Below are positions 8,088 to 16,704 of a DNA stretch of 64,000 bases, one piece after another (position 1 is the stretch's first letter; each line of letters opens with the position of its first letter). The translations under genes and the position numbers were made by a program. The stretch is from the NCBI RefSeq assembly GCF_018417535.1, contig NZ_CP070978.1:1-64000 (forward strand), in the 5' to 3' direction. Below the pieces are notes generated by a model. That model worked only from the letters and a program-made list of their open reading frames with translations, did no database searches and was not told the origin of the DNA. This stretch comes from Burkholderia pyrrocinia (GTDB taxonomy: Bacteria > Pseudomonadota > Gammaproteobacteria > Burkholderiales > Burkholderiaceae).

Positions 8088-10143
8088 GGGGGACAGGCTC
8101 CTTCGGTGTGGCTTGACGGGCGGCGTCGGCAATGTGCGCGAGCCGCGAGTCGATCAGGTTCAGCAGCGCGTCGCGTGCGGGATCGGTGGGGGCAGCGGGG
8201 GCGGCGTTCGGCGGCGGGGCCGGCGGCGCGGGGGCATCCGTTCGAGGCGCGGCTTCGTCGTCGCGCAGGTCGACCACGCGTGCGAGCCGCGCGCCGATCG
8301 CCGCGTCGCCCGGTGCGCGTTCGGCGAGCAGGAACAGCGGGCCTTCGAGCGCGCCGAGTTCCGCGAGTGCGCGCCGCCGCGCGGCGAGCCACGTGGCGGC
8401 CGGCCGCACCCACGACGGTTCGTAATGGATCAGGCCGAGCTCCTGCGAGATCGCGCCGTGGCTTGCGAATGCTTCGGCGGCCAGTGCGCGCCGCTCGGCA
8501 GGCTGTGCGATCTGCGCGAGGCGCCGCCACTGGTCGAGCAGCGCCGCGAGCGCCGTGTCGATCTGCTTGCCGATGCTGACGGGCCAGATGCGGGTGAACA
8601 CGAGATACACGACCACGTTGCCGAGCAGGATGCCGATCGTGCGATCGCGCGCGAGCGTCAGGTCGAAGCCGGGGCCCGCGCCCTGGATCACGCACAGGAA
8701 GAACGCGAATGCGACCTGGAAGCCCGCGTAGGCGATGCGCGGCGACCCGAACGCGACCCACGCGGCGAGCCACGCGCCGGCAAACACGAGCGCCATCAGC
8801 TCGCCGATCGACGACAGCGACGGCACGACGAACACGAGCGCGGCCGTACCGATCAGCGCACCGACGATGCAGCCGGCGATGCGCAGCGTGAGCTTCTCGA
8901 CCGTTTCGGCCGTCGAGCCGAGCGACACCATGTAGCAGGTGATGAAGCAGGTGTGGATGCCCGACCAGTCGAGCTGCGAGTACAGCAGGTAGCAGAACAT
9001 CGCGGCGACCGTCGTTTTCAGCGCATAGCGGATGTGGTCTGGGTTGGTGCGTGCGTCGGGCAGGAAGAAGCCGCCGCGCGGGGCGGGCGGCGCAGGCGGT
9101 GCGGCGGGTTCGGCCGGCACGTCGGCGGCGTGCTCGCGCGCCGTATCGGCCGATGCGGCGGTCGCGGCCGGTTCCGCGAAGTGCGTGATCGCCGTGTGCA
9201 GATCCGTTGCGACGACGCGCGCGAGCGGCGGCAGCGTATCGGCTGCCGGCAGCGCGAGCGTCACGTCGACCGGATAGCCGCCGTGTTCGAGGATGGCGGC
9301 CATGTCGTCGAGCGTCGTGGCAATCGGCTCGACAAGCGTGCCGGGTAACCGTGCGTCCGGTTCGCGGTCGGCGAGCGCGACCGCGACGAGCAGCGCGGTG
9401 CTCGATGCGATGGCCTGCCGCAGCGCGACGACGTCGGCGGCCGCCGACGAGCCTTCGAGCTTCGACAGCTTGAGCCACGTGAGCAATTGCTTGTCGCCTT
9501 CGCGCAGGCTCGCGTCGAACGCGGCGCGCGCGTCGCCGCTGTCATCGCCGTGCAGCCGCCGCGCAGCGAGCCGCAGCCGCTTCGCGAGTTGCGCTTGCGC
9601 GAGCTTGCGCGGCGACGGCGCGATCAGCAGGTTGACGACGATCGCGACGCCGACCGGGATCGCGACCATCAGCCATGCATAGAGCAGCGCGCGCGTCGCG
9701 GCTTCGCCGAACGGCGCCAGGCCGAGCTGGTCGAGCCCGAAGCCGACGATCATCGCGAGGATCGCGCCGACCGGGCGCAGCTTGCTCGCCGAGGTCAGGT
9801 AGAGCAGGCCGACCGACAGCACGGCCATGCACGCGACGCGGAGAATCGAATAGTCGATGCTGAAGATCGCGACGCCCATCACGAGCGCGATCACGACCGT
9901 GACGAGCAGCAGCATCGCGATCGCGAGCACGACGCTCGTCACGCGGTCGGCGCGGTTCAGGAAGAACACGACGTACACGGAGATCGCGGCCTCCGGCGTG
10001 CCGTACCCGCTCGTCACGAGCACGACCAGCGCGCAGATCAGCGCGACGCGCACGGCCATCAACGCGCGCCCCGGAAACGGCGCGAGCAGTCGCAGGACTT
10101 CGCGCGGGCCCGGCGAGCGGACGTCAGCGGCAGGCTGAACCAT
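8074..10143 (-). CDS. mdtO: FUSC-family inner-membrane transporter (MdtO type)
   Basis: This 689-aa protein has two membrane clusters of about five or six helices each, at roughly residues 20-170 and 355-510. They are separated and followed by cytosolic helical regions, as in the fusaric-acid-resistance and aromatic-acid-exporter family. It would work with the adaptor encoded upstream and the outer-membrane lipoprotein encoded downstream. The soluble loop between the clusters is alanine- and proline-rich (near APPAPPAPRGG). The start overlaps the adaptor gene by 20 bases and the end overlaps the next gene by 14, so translation is tightly coupled. The substrate cannot be inferred. Confidence 0.87.
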   Translation of the reverse strand: MVQPAADVRSPGPREVLRLLAPFPGRALMAVRVALICALVVLVTSGYGTPEAAISVYVVFFLNRADRVTSVVLAIAMLLLVTVVIALVMGVAIFSIDYSILRVACMAVLSVGLLYLTSASKLRPVGAILAMIVGFGLDQLGLAPFGEAATRALLYAWLMVAIPVGVAIVVNLLIAPSPRKLAQAQLAKRLRLAARRLHGDDSGDARAAFDASLREGDKQLLTWLKLSKLEGSSAAADVVALRQAIASSTALLVAVALADREPDARLPGTLVEPIATTLDDMAAILEHGGYPVDVTLALPAADTLPPLARVVATDLHTAITHFAEPAATAASADTAREHAADVPAEPAAPPAPPAPRGGFFLPDARTNPDHIRYALKTTVAAMFCYLLYSQLDWSGIHTCFITCYMVSLGSTAETVEKLTLRIAGCIVGALIGTAALVFVVPSLSSIGELMALVFAGAWLAAWVAFGSPRIAYAGFQVAFAFFLCVIQGAGPGFDLTLARDRTIGILLGNVVVYLVFTRIWPVSIGKQIDTALAALLDQWRRLAQIAQPAERRALAAEAFASHGAISQELGLIHYEPSWVRPAATWLAARRRALAELGALEGPLFLLAERAPGDAAIGARLARVVDLRDDEAAPRTDAPAPPAPPPNAAPAAPTDPARDALLNLIDSRLAHIADAARQATPKEPVPHAPT

Positions 10144-11173
10144 GCCGGACCTCGACGATCGCGCTCGCGCCGACGCGCACGAGCTTGCCGTCGGGTTCGT
10201 CGAGCTTCACGCGCACCGGGAAGCGCTGCGCGACGTGCACCCAGTTCACTGAATTCTGCACGATCGGCAACGAGCGCGGCAGGTTGATGCGAGCGCTGTC
10301 CGCGATGCCCGCGCCGATGCCGACGACCTTGCCCGTCATCGGGCGGCTGCGGTCGATCATCGAATAGACGGTCGCGCAGTCGCCGACCTCGATGCGATTC
10401 AGCGACGTCTCGCGGAAATTGCTGACGGCGAACCATTCGCTCGCGTCGATCAGCGTGAAGATCGACTGGTTCGGCGCGAGGGTTTCGCCGGCGAGCACCG
10501 TCAGGCCCGTCACGAGCCCGTTGTGCGGCGCGCGCACGACCGTATCGTCGAGCGCGTGCTGCGCGCGGGCCAGCGCGGCCTCGCGCGCATGCAGCGTCGC
10601 GATCGCGTCGGCGTCGTCGCCGATCGTCTGCGCGGACGCGCGCTGCTGTTCCTGCGCCTGCGCGAGCGACACGGCCGCGTCGCGCTGGCGGACCTTTGCC
10701 TGGTCGAACTGCTGGGCGCTGACATAGCCTTGCGCGGCGAGCGGTGCGAGCCGGTTCACGTCGCGCGTCGCGAGGTCGGCGTTCTGCGTCGCGCGCTTGA
10801 CCTGCTCGGCGGCGACTGCCGCGTTCGAGTGCTCGCCGATCAGCGAACGGCGGCGCGTGTCGAGCGATGCGCGCGCGAGCTCGAGATCGGCCTGCGCCTG
10901 CGCGACCGACAGCCGGTACGGCACGGGATCGATTTCATACAGCAGGTCGCCTTTCGCGACGCGCTGGTTTTCATGCACCGCGAGCCGCACGATGCGCCCG
11001 CCGACAGGCGACGCGACGTGCACGATATCCGCGTCGATCGACGCGTCGTCGGTGGACGGGTAGGCCGTCGTGCGGTGGTACGCGTACGCGAGCGCGGCGA
11101 TGCCGAGCGCGACGATTGCAAGCGCGATCACCCGGCCTTTCATGGAGGGGCGGGCGGTTCCGGCGGCCTTCAT
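10124..11173 (-). CDS. mdtN: HlyD-family periplasmic adaptor (MdtN type)
   Basis: The 349-aa adaptor has one N-terminal membrane helix (VIALAIVALGIAALAYAY). The biotinyl-lipoyl motif around VASPVGGRIVRLAVHENQRVAKGDLLYEID follows, then a long coiled-coil hairpin (residues about 95-200) and a beta-barrel domain. It bridges the inner-membrane FUSC pump and the outer-membrane channel. The start codon overlaps the stop of the upstream ytcA-like gene by four bases (ATGA), a standard coupling signal. Confidence 0.9.
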   Translation of the reverse strand: MKAAGTARPSMKGRVIALAIVALGIAALAYAYHRTTAYPSTDDASIDADIVHVASPVGGRIVRLAVHENQRVAKGDLLYEIDPVPYRLSVAQAQADLELARASLDTRRRSLIGEHSNAAVAAEQVKRATQNADLATRDVNRLAPLAAQGYVSAQQFDQAKVRQRDAAVSLAQAQEQQRASAQTIGDDADAIATLHAREAALARAQHALDDTVVRAPHNGLVTGLTVLAGETLAPNQSIFTLIDASEWFAVSNFRETSLNRIEVGDCATVYSMIDRSRPMTGKVVGIGAGIADSARINLPRSLPIVQNSVNWVHVAQRFPVRVKLDEPDGKLVRVGASAIVEVRHGSACR

Positions 11174-11463
11174 GCGAACGGCCCCGTGCCGGTGAGCCAG
11201 ACGATCACGGCGACCACGAGCCCGATCGCGGTGCAGACGGCAAGCTGGTAAGGGACCGTGGCGGCCCAGCCGGTCGCGACGAACACGCGGTGCGCGACGA
11301 TCGCGCCGACGATGCCGACGATCGCGCTGACGAGCCAGAGCGGGAAATACGCGCCGAACAGGACGTACGACGGTGCGCCGCGCGATGCGCAGCCCGCGAG
11401 CGGCAGGGCTGGCGCCAGGACGGCGGCGACGCGCAGGGGCGCGCGCGGCGTTGTTTTTCTCAT
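11170..11463 (-). CDS. ytcA: YtcA-like small membrane lipoprotein
   Basis: The 97-aa protein has a signal ending LPLAGC, so it should be a lipoprotein. Two membrane helices follow: LWLVSAIVGIVGAIVAHRV and ACTAIGLVVAVIVWL. E. coli ytcA occupies the same place in front of mdtNOP. Its function is unknown; association with the pump is inferred from gene order alone. It is the first gene of the operon. The 504-bp divergent gap in front of it must hold the operon promoter. Confidence 0.78.
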   Translation of the reverse strand: MRKTTPRAPLRVAAVLAPALPLAGCASRGAPSYVLFGAYFPLWLVSAIVGIVGAIVAHRVFVATGWAATVPYQLAVCTAIGLVVAVIVWLTGTGPFA

Positions 11464-11967
11464 GATGTGACGAGCTCGACGATGGGGGGGATGCCGGGCG
11501 CGGCGCAATGCGGTGCGTCGCCGCGACGACGATTCCGCGATACGGAGCCGATAATAAAGCAGCACGATGCGGACCGCCAGCCGTCCGTCCCGCCTGCGCG
11601 ACAAGCCCCGCGGCTCGCTGTGCAAGACCGGGCGTTCACGTCGGCCCGTCCGGCAGCGCGTTTCGGTAGCGGCGGCCGTATCGCCGCGATTCTGCCAGCG
11701 TAAGCTCGTGTAGGGTTGCTAACGGACTGTAAACGATCGTCAGACGAAAGAAGGCTGGCTGCATTTGCGATGCTGGCGCGTCGGAATCGGTGTGGAAACG
11801 GTCGATTACCACGCGAAGCCGCGCGAGACTCCACCGACGGCCGCGCCCGATCGTCGTGGCCGGTATCTGTGTACCATCGTGCGTATGGCGCGAAGCGCGG
11901 CACGGGGCGTCACCGCCTCGTGCGACGCGCGTCGCGGATGCCGTATCGCAACGAAGGTGAGCGCTCC
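11464..11967. other. 504-bp divergent intergenic region
   Basis: This gap separates the efflux operon (minus) from the metallophosphoesterase gene (plus). It must carry promoters for both. The only AT-rich hexamer I see near a usable place is ATAATA at 11551-11556, which reads TATTAT on the minus strand; no convincing -35 partner accompanies it. No regulator gene, repeat or RNA structure stands out. Open frames run through it but have basic, low-complexity translations. Confidence 0.5.
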
Positions 11968-13116
11968 ATGCGAAGTTTCTTTGTCCGGTTCATTGCAATC
12001 GGCGTGCTGTTCCATCTGTATGTCGGGATGCGGATCATTCCCGACGCGTTCGCGTCGACGGTCGCGCGCACGATCGCGGCGCTCGTGCTGGCGAGCTTCG
12101 TCGTGCTGATTCCGGTCGGCATGTTCTCGCGCCGCTTCGACGAAGGCTGGGCCGCGACGCTGGCCGGCTGGGCCGGCTCGCTCGTGATGGGCTTCTTTTC
12201 GTCGCTGCTCGCGCTGACGTTCCTGCGCGAATTCGTGCTGCTCGGCGTGTTCGCGTGGCGGCATCTCGGGCACGACGGCGCGTGGAGCGGCGCCGCGGCC
12301 GACACGGCGCTCGGCGTGCTGGCGGCCGCGGTGCTCGTCACCGCGATCGGGTTTGTCGGCGCGCGCCGCACGGCGGCGGTCAAGCGCGTGTCGATTCCGG
12401 TCGCGGGGCTGCCGGCCGCGCTCGACGGGCTGACGATCGTGCAACTGTCCGACATCCACGTCGGGCCGACGATCAAGCGGCCCTATATCGAACGGATCGT
12501 GCGCGCGGTCAATGCGCTTGACGCCGATCTCGTCGTCGTGACGGGCGACGTGGTCGACGGCTCGGTCAAGCGCCTGCGCGAACACACCGCGCCGCTCGGC
12601 CGCATGCAGTCGCGGCACGGCAGCTTTCTCGTGACGGGCAACCATGAGTATTACGCGGGTGCGCATGCGTGGATCGACGAATTCCGGCGCATCGGGCTGA
12701 CGGTGCTGCTGAACGAGCACGTGCTGATCGAGCACGACGGCGCGCGCGCGGTGCTCGCCGGCGTGACCGACTTCACGGCGGGCGGGTTCGATCCCGCGCA
12801 TCGCAGCGATCCCGAGCAGGCGCTGGCCGGCGCGCCGCGCGACGTCGGCGCGAAGATCCTGCTCGCGCACCAGCCGCGCAGCGCGGAAGCGGCGAACCGC
12901 GCGGGTTTTACCGTGCAGTTGTCGGGGCATACGCACGGCGGCCAGTTCCTGCCGTGGCCGCCGTTCGTGCGCATGCAGCAGCCGGTGATCGGCGGGCTGA
13001 GCCGCTTCGGCGATCTGTGGCTTTATACGAGCCGCGGCACCGGATACTGGGGGCCGCCGAACCGCTTCGGCGTGCCGTCCGAAATCACGCTGATCCGGCT
13101 GACGCGCGGCGGCTAG
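11968..13116 (+). CDS. Membrane-anchored metallophosphoesterase
   Basis: This 382-aa protein has about four N-terminal membrane helices (residues 1-125) and a calcineurin-like phosphoesterase domain from about residue 150. The metal-binding blocks are complete: QLSDIHVGP, VVTGDVVDG, VTGNHEYY, LLAHQP and LSGHTHGGQF. The layout is that of YkuE/YaeI-type enzymes, some of which act on UDP-diacylglucosamine or other phospho-lipid substrates; the substrate here is not known. The start at 11968 follows GAAGGTGAG. A longer frame from 11716 adds a non-conserved basic stretch and was rejected. Confidence 0.88.
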   Translation: MRSFFVRFIAIGVLFHLYVGMRIIPDAFASTVARTIAALVLASFVVLIPVGMFSRRFDEGWAATLAGWAGSLVMGFFSSLLALTFLREFVLLGVFAWRHLGHDGAWSGAAADTALGVLAAAVLVTAIGFVGARRTAAVKRVSIPVAGLPAALDGLTIVQLSDIHVGPTIKRPYIERIVRAVNALDADLVVVTGDVVDGSVKRLREHTAPLGRMQSRHGSFLVTGNHEYYAGAHAWIDEFRRIGLTVLLNEHVLIEHDGARAVLAGVTDFTAGGFDPAHRSDPEQALAGAPRDVGAKILLAHQPRSAEAANRAGFTVQLSGHTHGGQFLPWPPFVRMQQPVIGGLSRFGDLWLYTSRGTGYWGPPNRFGVPSEITLIRLTRGG

Positions 13117-13123
13117 CGAGCCG

Positions 13124-13711
13124 TCACTCGATGCGGGCGATATCGTCGAAGTCGAAGCGCGGGCTGCGCGGGAACAGGCCGGCCGGATCGCCGTAGCCGA
13201 GATTCACGAGGAAATTGCTCTTGATCGTGGTGCCCGCGAAGAATGCGGCATCGACCTTCGCGCCGTCGAAGCCCGACATCGGGCCCGCGTCGAGGCCGAG
13301 CGCGCGTGCGGCGAGGATCAGGTACGCGCCTTGCAGCGACGCGTTGCGGAACGCGGTAGCCTCGATCAGCGCAGCGTTGCCAGCGAACCAGCTCCGCGCG
13401 TCGGCGTGCGGGAACAGGCGCGGCAGGTGCTCGTAGAACGCGAAATCCATGCCGACGATCACGGTAACGGGCGCGGCCATCGTCTTCGCGAGGTTGCCCT
13501 CGGACAACGCGGGCTTCAGGCGCGCCTTCGCTTCGGGCGACTTGACGAACACGAAGCGCGCGGGGCTCGAGTTCGCCGACGTCGGGCCGAATTTCGTCAG
13601 GTCGATCAACCGGTGCAGCAGCGCGTCGTCGACGGGCTTGTCCTGCCACGCGTTGTGCGTGCGCGCGGTGAGGAACAGTTGATCGAGGGCGGAATCGGAG
13701 AGCGTCGTCAT
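13124..13711 (-). CDS. RutE-type nitroreductase (malonic semialdehyde reductase family)
   Basis: The 195-aa flavoprotein has the nitroreductase pattern: an N-terminal helix [15 protein letters not shown], the FMN contact region [17 protein letters not shown], and the dimer core [24 protein letters not shown]. Length and sequence fit RutE/HadB proteins, which reduce malonic semialdehyde formed from uracil. No rut genes are adjacent, so the substrate remains open. The ATG at 13711 is the family start; upstream in-frame sequence is basic and low in complexity. It converges with the metallophosphoesterase gene, only 7 bp away. Confidence 0.87.
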   Translation of the reverse strand: MTTLSDSALDQLFLTARTHNAWQDKPVDDALLHRLIDLTKFGPTSANSSPARFVFVKSPEAKARLKPALSEGNLAKTMAAPVTVIVGMDFAFYEHLPRLFPHADARSWFAGNAALIEATAFRNASLQGAYLILAARALGLDAGPMSGFDGAKVDAAFFAGTTIKSNFLVNLGYGDPAGLFPRSPRFDFDDIARIE

Positions 13712-13926
13712 GATGGGATCCGGAAAGAAAGCGGCCGGGTCGCGCCGGCGGGCATGGCGGAAGAAAGCGGCAGCCCTCGGCAGGGCGTACCGCGACACGC
13801 CGCGATGATAGCGTGATGCGCAAACGCGCATCGCGGTGCGCGGCGGTTTTCCTCGCGCGGCGAATGACAGCGCATGGCGGCGCGCGGCGCCGTTGGCTAG
13901 TATGCAGACATGCATGGCTCGTCCCG

Positions 13927-13970
13927 TTCATCGCCCCATCATCGCCCCATCATCGCCCCTTCATCGTCCG
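13927..13970. repeat. Four 11-bp tandem repeats before the AlkB-type gene
   Basis: Four head-to-tail copies of WTCATCGCCCC, the last one degenerate, end 12 bases before the alkB-type start codon. They lie in the probable 5' untranslated region. Slippage would change the leader length but not the reading frame. Confidence 0.75.
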
Positions 13971-13982
13971 TTGATTCCCGAC

Positions 13983-14588
13983 ATGTCGACGCCCGATCTC
14001 TTCGCTGATACGCCCGTGCCCGACGTGGACTGGTACCCGGACTGGCTCGCGCAGCCCGACGCCGATCGCGCGCTGGCCGCGCTGATCGGCGAGGTCGCGT
14101 GGCAGCAGGACACGATCCGCACACCGCGCGGACGCATTCCGTTACCGAGGCTCACCGCGTGGCAGGGCGAACCGGATGCCGTTTACGTGTATTCGGGAAT
14201 CCGCAACGTGCCGGCACCGTGGACGCCGGCCGTGCTCGACCTGAAGCACGCGGTCGAGGCGACGTGCGGCGCACACTTCAACAGCGTGCTGCTCAATCGC
14301 TACCGCAACGGGCAGGACAGCCTCGGCTGGCACGCGGACAACGAACCCGAACTCGGCGATGCGCCGGTGATCGCGTCGGTGAGCCTTGGTGCGATGCGCG
14401 TGTTCGATCTCCGCCATCGCGCGACCGGCGTCACGCATGCGTATCGCCTTGGACACGGCAGCCTGCTCGTGATGCGCGGGCGGACGCAGTCCGAGTGGCA
14501 GCATCGCGTGCCGAAGGCACCGAGCGTACAGGGCGAGCGCGTCAACCTGACATTCCGGCGCGTGATGCCGGCCGGTACGGGCCGGTAG
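13983..14588 (+). CDS. AlkB-type 2-oxoglutarate/Fe(II) dioxygenase
   Basis: This 201-aa protein fits the AlkB2/ALKBH2-3-like branch of DNA and RNA demethylases. The iron and co-substrate residues are visible: the HxD pair in GWHADNEPE, the distal histidine in WQHRVPK, and the co-substrate arginines in RVNLTFRR. The nucleotide-recognition lid region PLPRLTAWQGEPDAVYVYSG is also typical. It likely repairs alkylated bases. The ATG at 13983 was chosen because it gives the family N-terminus; a longer frame upstream runs through tandem repeats. A hairpin follows the gene. Confidence 0.9.
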   Translation: MSTPDLFADTPVPDVDWYPDWLAQPDADRALAALIGEVAWQQDTIRTPRGRIPLPRLTAWQGEPDAVYVYSGIRNVPAPWTPAVLDLKHAVEATCGAHFNSVLLNRYRNGQDSLGWHADNEPELGDAPVIASVSLGAMRVFDLRHRATGVTHAYRLGHGSLLVMRGRTQSEWQHRVPKAPSVQGERVNLTFRRVMPAGTGR

Positions 14589-14598
14589 CAACCGGTCG

Positions 14599-14642
14599 TC
14601 ACCGGGCGCCCGAGTGGCCCGGTCATTCGCGCCCCGTTTTTT
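14599..14642 (+). terminator. Terminator-like hairpin after the AlkB-type gene
   Basis: ACCGGGC and GCCCGGT pair around a loop of about 9 bases, followed about 14 bases later by seven T. The T-run is too far from the stem for a textbook terminator, so confidence is moderate. Confidence 0.4.
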
Positions 14643-14880
14643 TCGACCCACGAACGACCGATGCAAGCAATCGGCCTGGCGTGCGGCACGTTGCCGCACG
14701 AACGCTGTACCGTGCGGCCTGAAGCGGCGCTGAGTCCCGTCCCATCTGGGTTTCAGGCATCTTCGATCGACCTCGGGGTTCCGATAGATGAGTGAAACCT
14801 CTGATGGTGCGTCGCAACAATCATTGACTAGACTGTCGAATGGATGAAACGCGTCGGTATACCGGCGCGACCTTTTGATA

Positions 14881-14917
14881 TGCCCCGTGCGTTGCCGATG
14901 CAACGCGCAACGGGGCA
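14881..14917 (+). promoter_or_regulatory. Long stem-loop just upstream of the 68-aa gene's ribosome site
   Basis: TGCCCCGT pairs with ACGGGGCA and, inside it, GCGTTGC pairs with GCAACGC around a CGAT loop, with a 3-base bulge. That gives 15 base pairs. The right arm ends directly before the AGGAG ribosome site, 13 bases from the GTG start. It may control translation or mRNA stability, or it may be an operator on DNA. Confidence 0.6.
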
Positions 14918-14929
14918 GGAGCCCAACGC

Positions 14930-15136
14930 GTGACCGTATTCGACCCTTCCTTCGAACCCTCGCTGCACGTCTTTGAACAAGACGGCGGATGGCAATGGGC
15001 GCTGACGGTGAAGCGGGCGACCGGCGTCGGGGTGAAAGTCGTCGCATTCAGCCGGGAAGGCTTTCGCGGCGAAGCCGAGGCTTACGCCGCCGGCCAGCTT
15101 GCCCGCGCCGAGTATGACGCCGCCGTGACGGCCTGA
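14930..15136 (+). CDS. Small 68-aa protein, unknown function
   Basis: The protein starts at a GTG preceded by GGCAGGAG. It is soluble, mixed alpha/beta in character, and contains WQWALTVKRATGVGVKVVAFSREGFRGEAEAYAAGQ. I recognise no domain. The good ribosome site, Burkholderia codon use and the strong stem-loop just upstream argue that it is real. It stands alone between the AlkB-type gene and the type II secretion block. Confidence 0.6.
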   Translation: MTVFDPSFEPSLHVFEQDGGWQWALTVKRATGVGVKVVAFSREGFRGEAEAYAAGQLARAEYDAAVTA

Positions 15137-15444
15137 CGCCGTCGCGTCGATCCCGCCCGAGGATCGCCTTCACTGTCGTCCACCGCTCGTTGCCGGGCGG
15201 TTTTCCCCGATCGTTTCCCGCCTTCCGTCTGCCGCGATGCGCGCATCGCGCGACACCGCATGCGGTGCGCCGGTCCGCCGGTCCGCCCGCGCTTGCCGAG
15301 CCAAATGGTTCGTACCATTCGACACGTGTCTGCCATACGCCGCGCTTAACGTCCTTGCATGGCGCCCGTCGCGTCGGCGTGCGGCCTGCGCCGCGGTTTG
15401 CGCGCCGGACGCCGGGCGACGACCCATCGACAAGAACGCAGGTC
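15137..15444. other. 308-bp gap before gspI
   Basis: This is the promoter region of the gspIJ genes. The best signal is a weak PHO-box-like pair at 15319-15336 (TCGACAC, GTGT, CTGCCAT), 109 bp before the gspI start. The second heptamer matches the PHO consensus in six of seven bases, the first in only three. No gene is supported. Confidence 0.4.
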
Positions 15445-15876
15445 ATGTGCGACGACAACACCGACTACAACCGCCGTGCGCGCGGCGGATCGCGCACGGC
15501 GCGGGCGCCGGAACGGGGATTCACGCTGATCGAGGTGCTGATCGCGCTGGCGATCGTGGCGGTGGCGCTCGGCGCCGTGATGCGCGCGATCGGCGCGCTT
15601 GCGTCGGATACCGATACGGCCCGCATGCGCCTGCTCGCGTTATGGAGCGCCGACAACGCGCTCGGCGAGATCCGCATCGCGTCGACCTGGCCGCCCGTCG
15701 GCACGAACACGTTCGCGTGTCCGCAGGGCCGCTACCGGTTCGTGTGCCGCCAGTCGGTGGCCGCGTTGCCGAGCCCGCTCGTGCGTCGCGTGACGGTGAG
15801 CGTCTATCCTTCCGCATCGAGCCGCAACGTGCTCGCCGAAGTCGTCACGGTGATCCAGAATGAAGCGCGCCGCTGA
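15445..15876 (+). CDS. gspI: Type II secretion minor pseudopilin GspI
   Basis: This 143-aa prepilin-like protein has the cleavage site RG|FTLIEVLIALAIVAVALGAV near residue 25, with the conserved glutamate at position 5 of the mature form. The rest matches GspI: MRLLALWSADNALGEIRI and a C-terminal strand region RRVTVSVYPS. GspI joins GspJ and GspK at the pseudopilus tip. It overlaps gspJ by 17 bases. A longer open frame upstream was rejected because the ATG at 15445 gives the usual short prepilin leader. Confidence 0.88.
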   Translation: MCDDNTDYNRRARGGSRTARAPERGFTLIEVLIALAIVAVALGAVMRAIGALASDTDTARMRLLALWSADNALGEIRIASTWPPVGTNTFACPQGRYRFVCRQSVAALPSPLVRRVTVSVYPSASSRNVLAEVVTVIQNEARR

Positions 15877-16522
15877 ACCGCGCGCGGCGGCGCGCGCGCG
15901 CGGCTTCACGCTGATCGAGATGCTGGTCGCGATCGCGCTGCTCGCCGTGATCGCGCTGCTGTCGTGGCGCGGCCTCGACGCGACGATCCGCGGTCGCGAC
16001 GATATCGCGTCGAATCTGGCGCAAACGCGTCTGCTCGGCCGCTATTTCTCGCAGTTGCAGTTCGACCTGACGAACCTCGTGACGGCCGACGAAGTGTTCG
16101 GGCCGCCGCTGCGGATCCGCCCGGGCGAACTCGTGATGGTGCGCCATCTCGGTGTCGGCGGCGGACCGACGCAGATGCAGGTCGTGCGCTACCAGCTCAA
16201 CGGGCGCGAGCTCGTGCGCAGTGCGTCGCAGCCGCTCGCGTCGCTGGCCGACGTCGACGACGCGCTGCATCACATGGACGCGTTCGCGCGGGTGGTGGTC
16301 AGCAACGATGCGCGGTCGATGCAGCTTTCCGTGTGGGTTCCGCCGGGTGGCTGGACGACGAGCCAGGCGAGCGTCGAGCAGACCTACGCGCAGTTCCTCG
16401 CGCAGCACGGCGTCAGCAGCATCACGTCGCTCGGGATGCCGCTGCCGCGCGGGGTGCGCTTCGCGGTCACGATCGGCTCGCCGGCGGTCGAATACGTGCG
16501 GACGATTCCGATCGGACAGTGA
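15860..16522 (+). CDS. gspJ: Type II secretion minor pseudopilin GspJ
   Basis: The 220-aa protein has the prepilin site RG|FTLIEMLVAIALLAVIALLSWRGLD. The GspJ pattern follows, with QLQFDLTNLV and PGELVMVRHLG in the first half and a long C-terminal domain. It should form the tip complex with GspI and GspK; gspK lies 31 kb away on the other strand. Its start lies within gspI, indicating coupled translation. A 182-bp gap containing a PHO-box candidate separates it from the first TPR gene. Confidence 0.88.
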   Translation: MKRAAEPRAAARARGFTLIEMLVAIALLAVIALLSWRGLDATIRGRDDIASNLAQTRLLGRYFSQLQFDLTNLVTADEVFGPPLRIRPGELVMVRHLGVGGGPTQMQVVRYQLNGRELVRSASQPLASLADVDDALHHMDAFARVVVSNDARSMQLSVWVPPGGWTTSQASVEQTYAQFLAQHGVSSITSLGMPLPRGVRFAVTIGSPAVEYVRTIPIGQ

Positions 16523-16586
16523 CGGCGGCGTGTGCCGCCCCGGCCCGAAACGTGTTCCGTCCCCCGGGCAAAAAGGTCCGTAACTT

Positions 16587-16604
16587 TCGTCATACGTCTG
16601 TTAT
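16587..16604 (+). promoter_or_regulatory. PHO-box-like repeat before the TPR-glycosyltransferase genes
   Basis: TCGTCAT-ACGT-CTGTTAT is a direct repeat of heptamers with 11-bp spacing. It matches the PhoB consensus CTGTCAT-AAAT-CTGTCAT in 13 of 18 bases by my count. It lies about 100 bp upstream of the start at 16705. Confidence 0.55.
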
Positions 16605-16704
16605 TGCCCGTCCGTTAGTCTCGTGACGAGCATGACCGCCGAGACCGGTTCCATTGGCCGGTTCGGCGGCGGCATCGGCATCGGCAAACGGGAAGGGGGC
16701 GAAC

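Larger units (their letters stand above)
14589..14929. other. 341-bp gap with three hairpins
   Basis: The gap holds the post-alkB hairpin, a second perfect hairpin at 14680-14700 (CGTGCGGCA/TGCCGCACG, loop of 3), and the long stem at 14881-14917 directly in front of the 68-aa gene. No gene could be supported in it. Confidence 0.6.
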
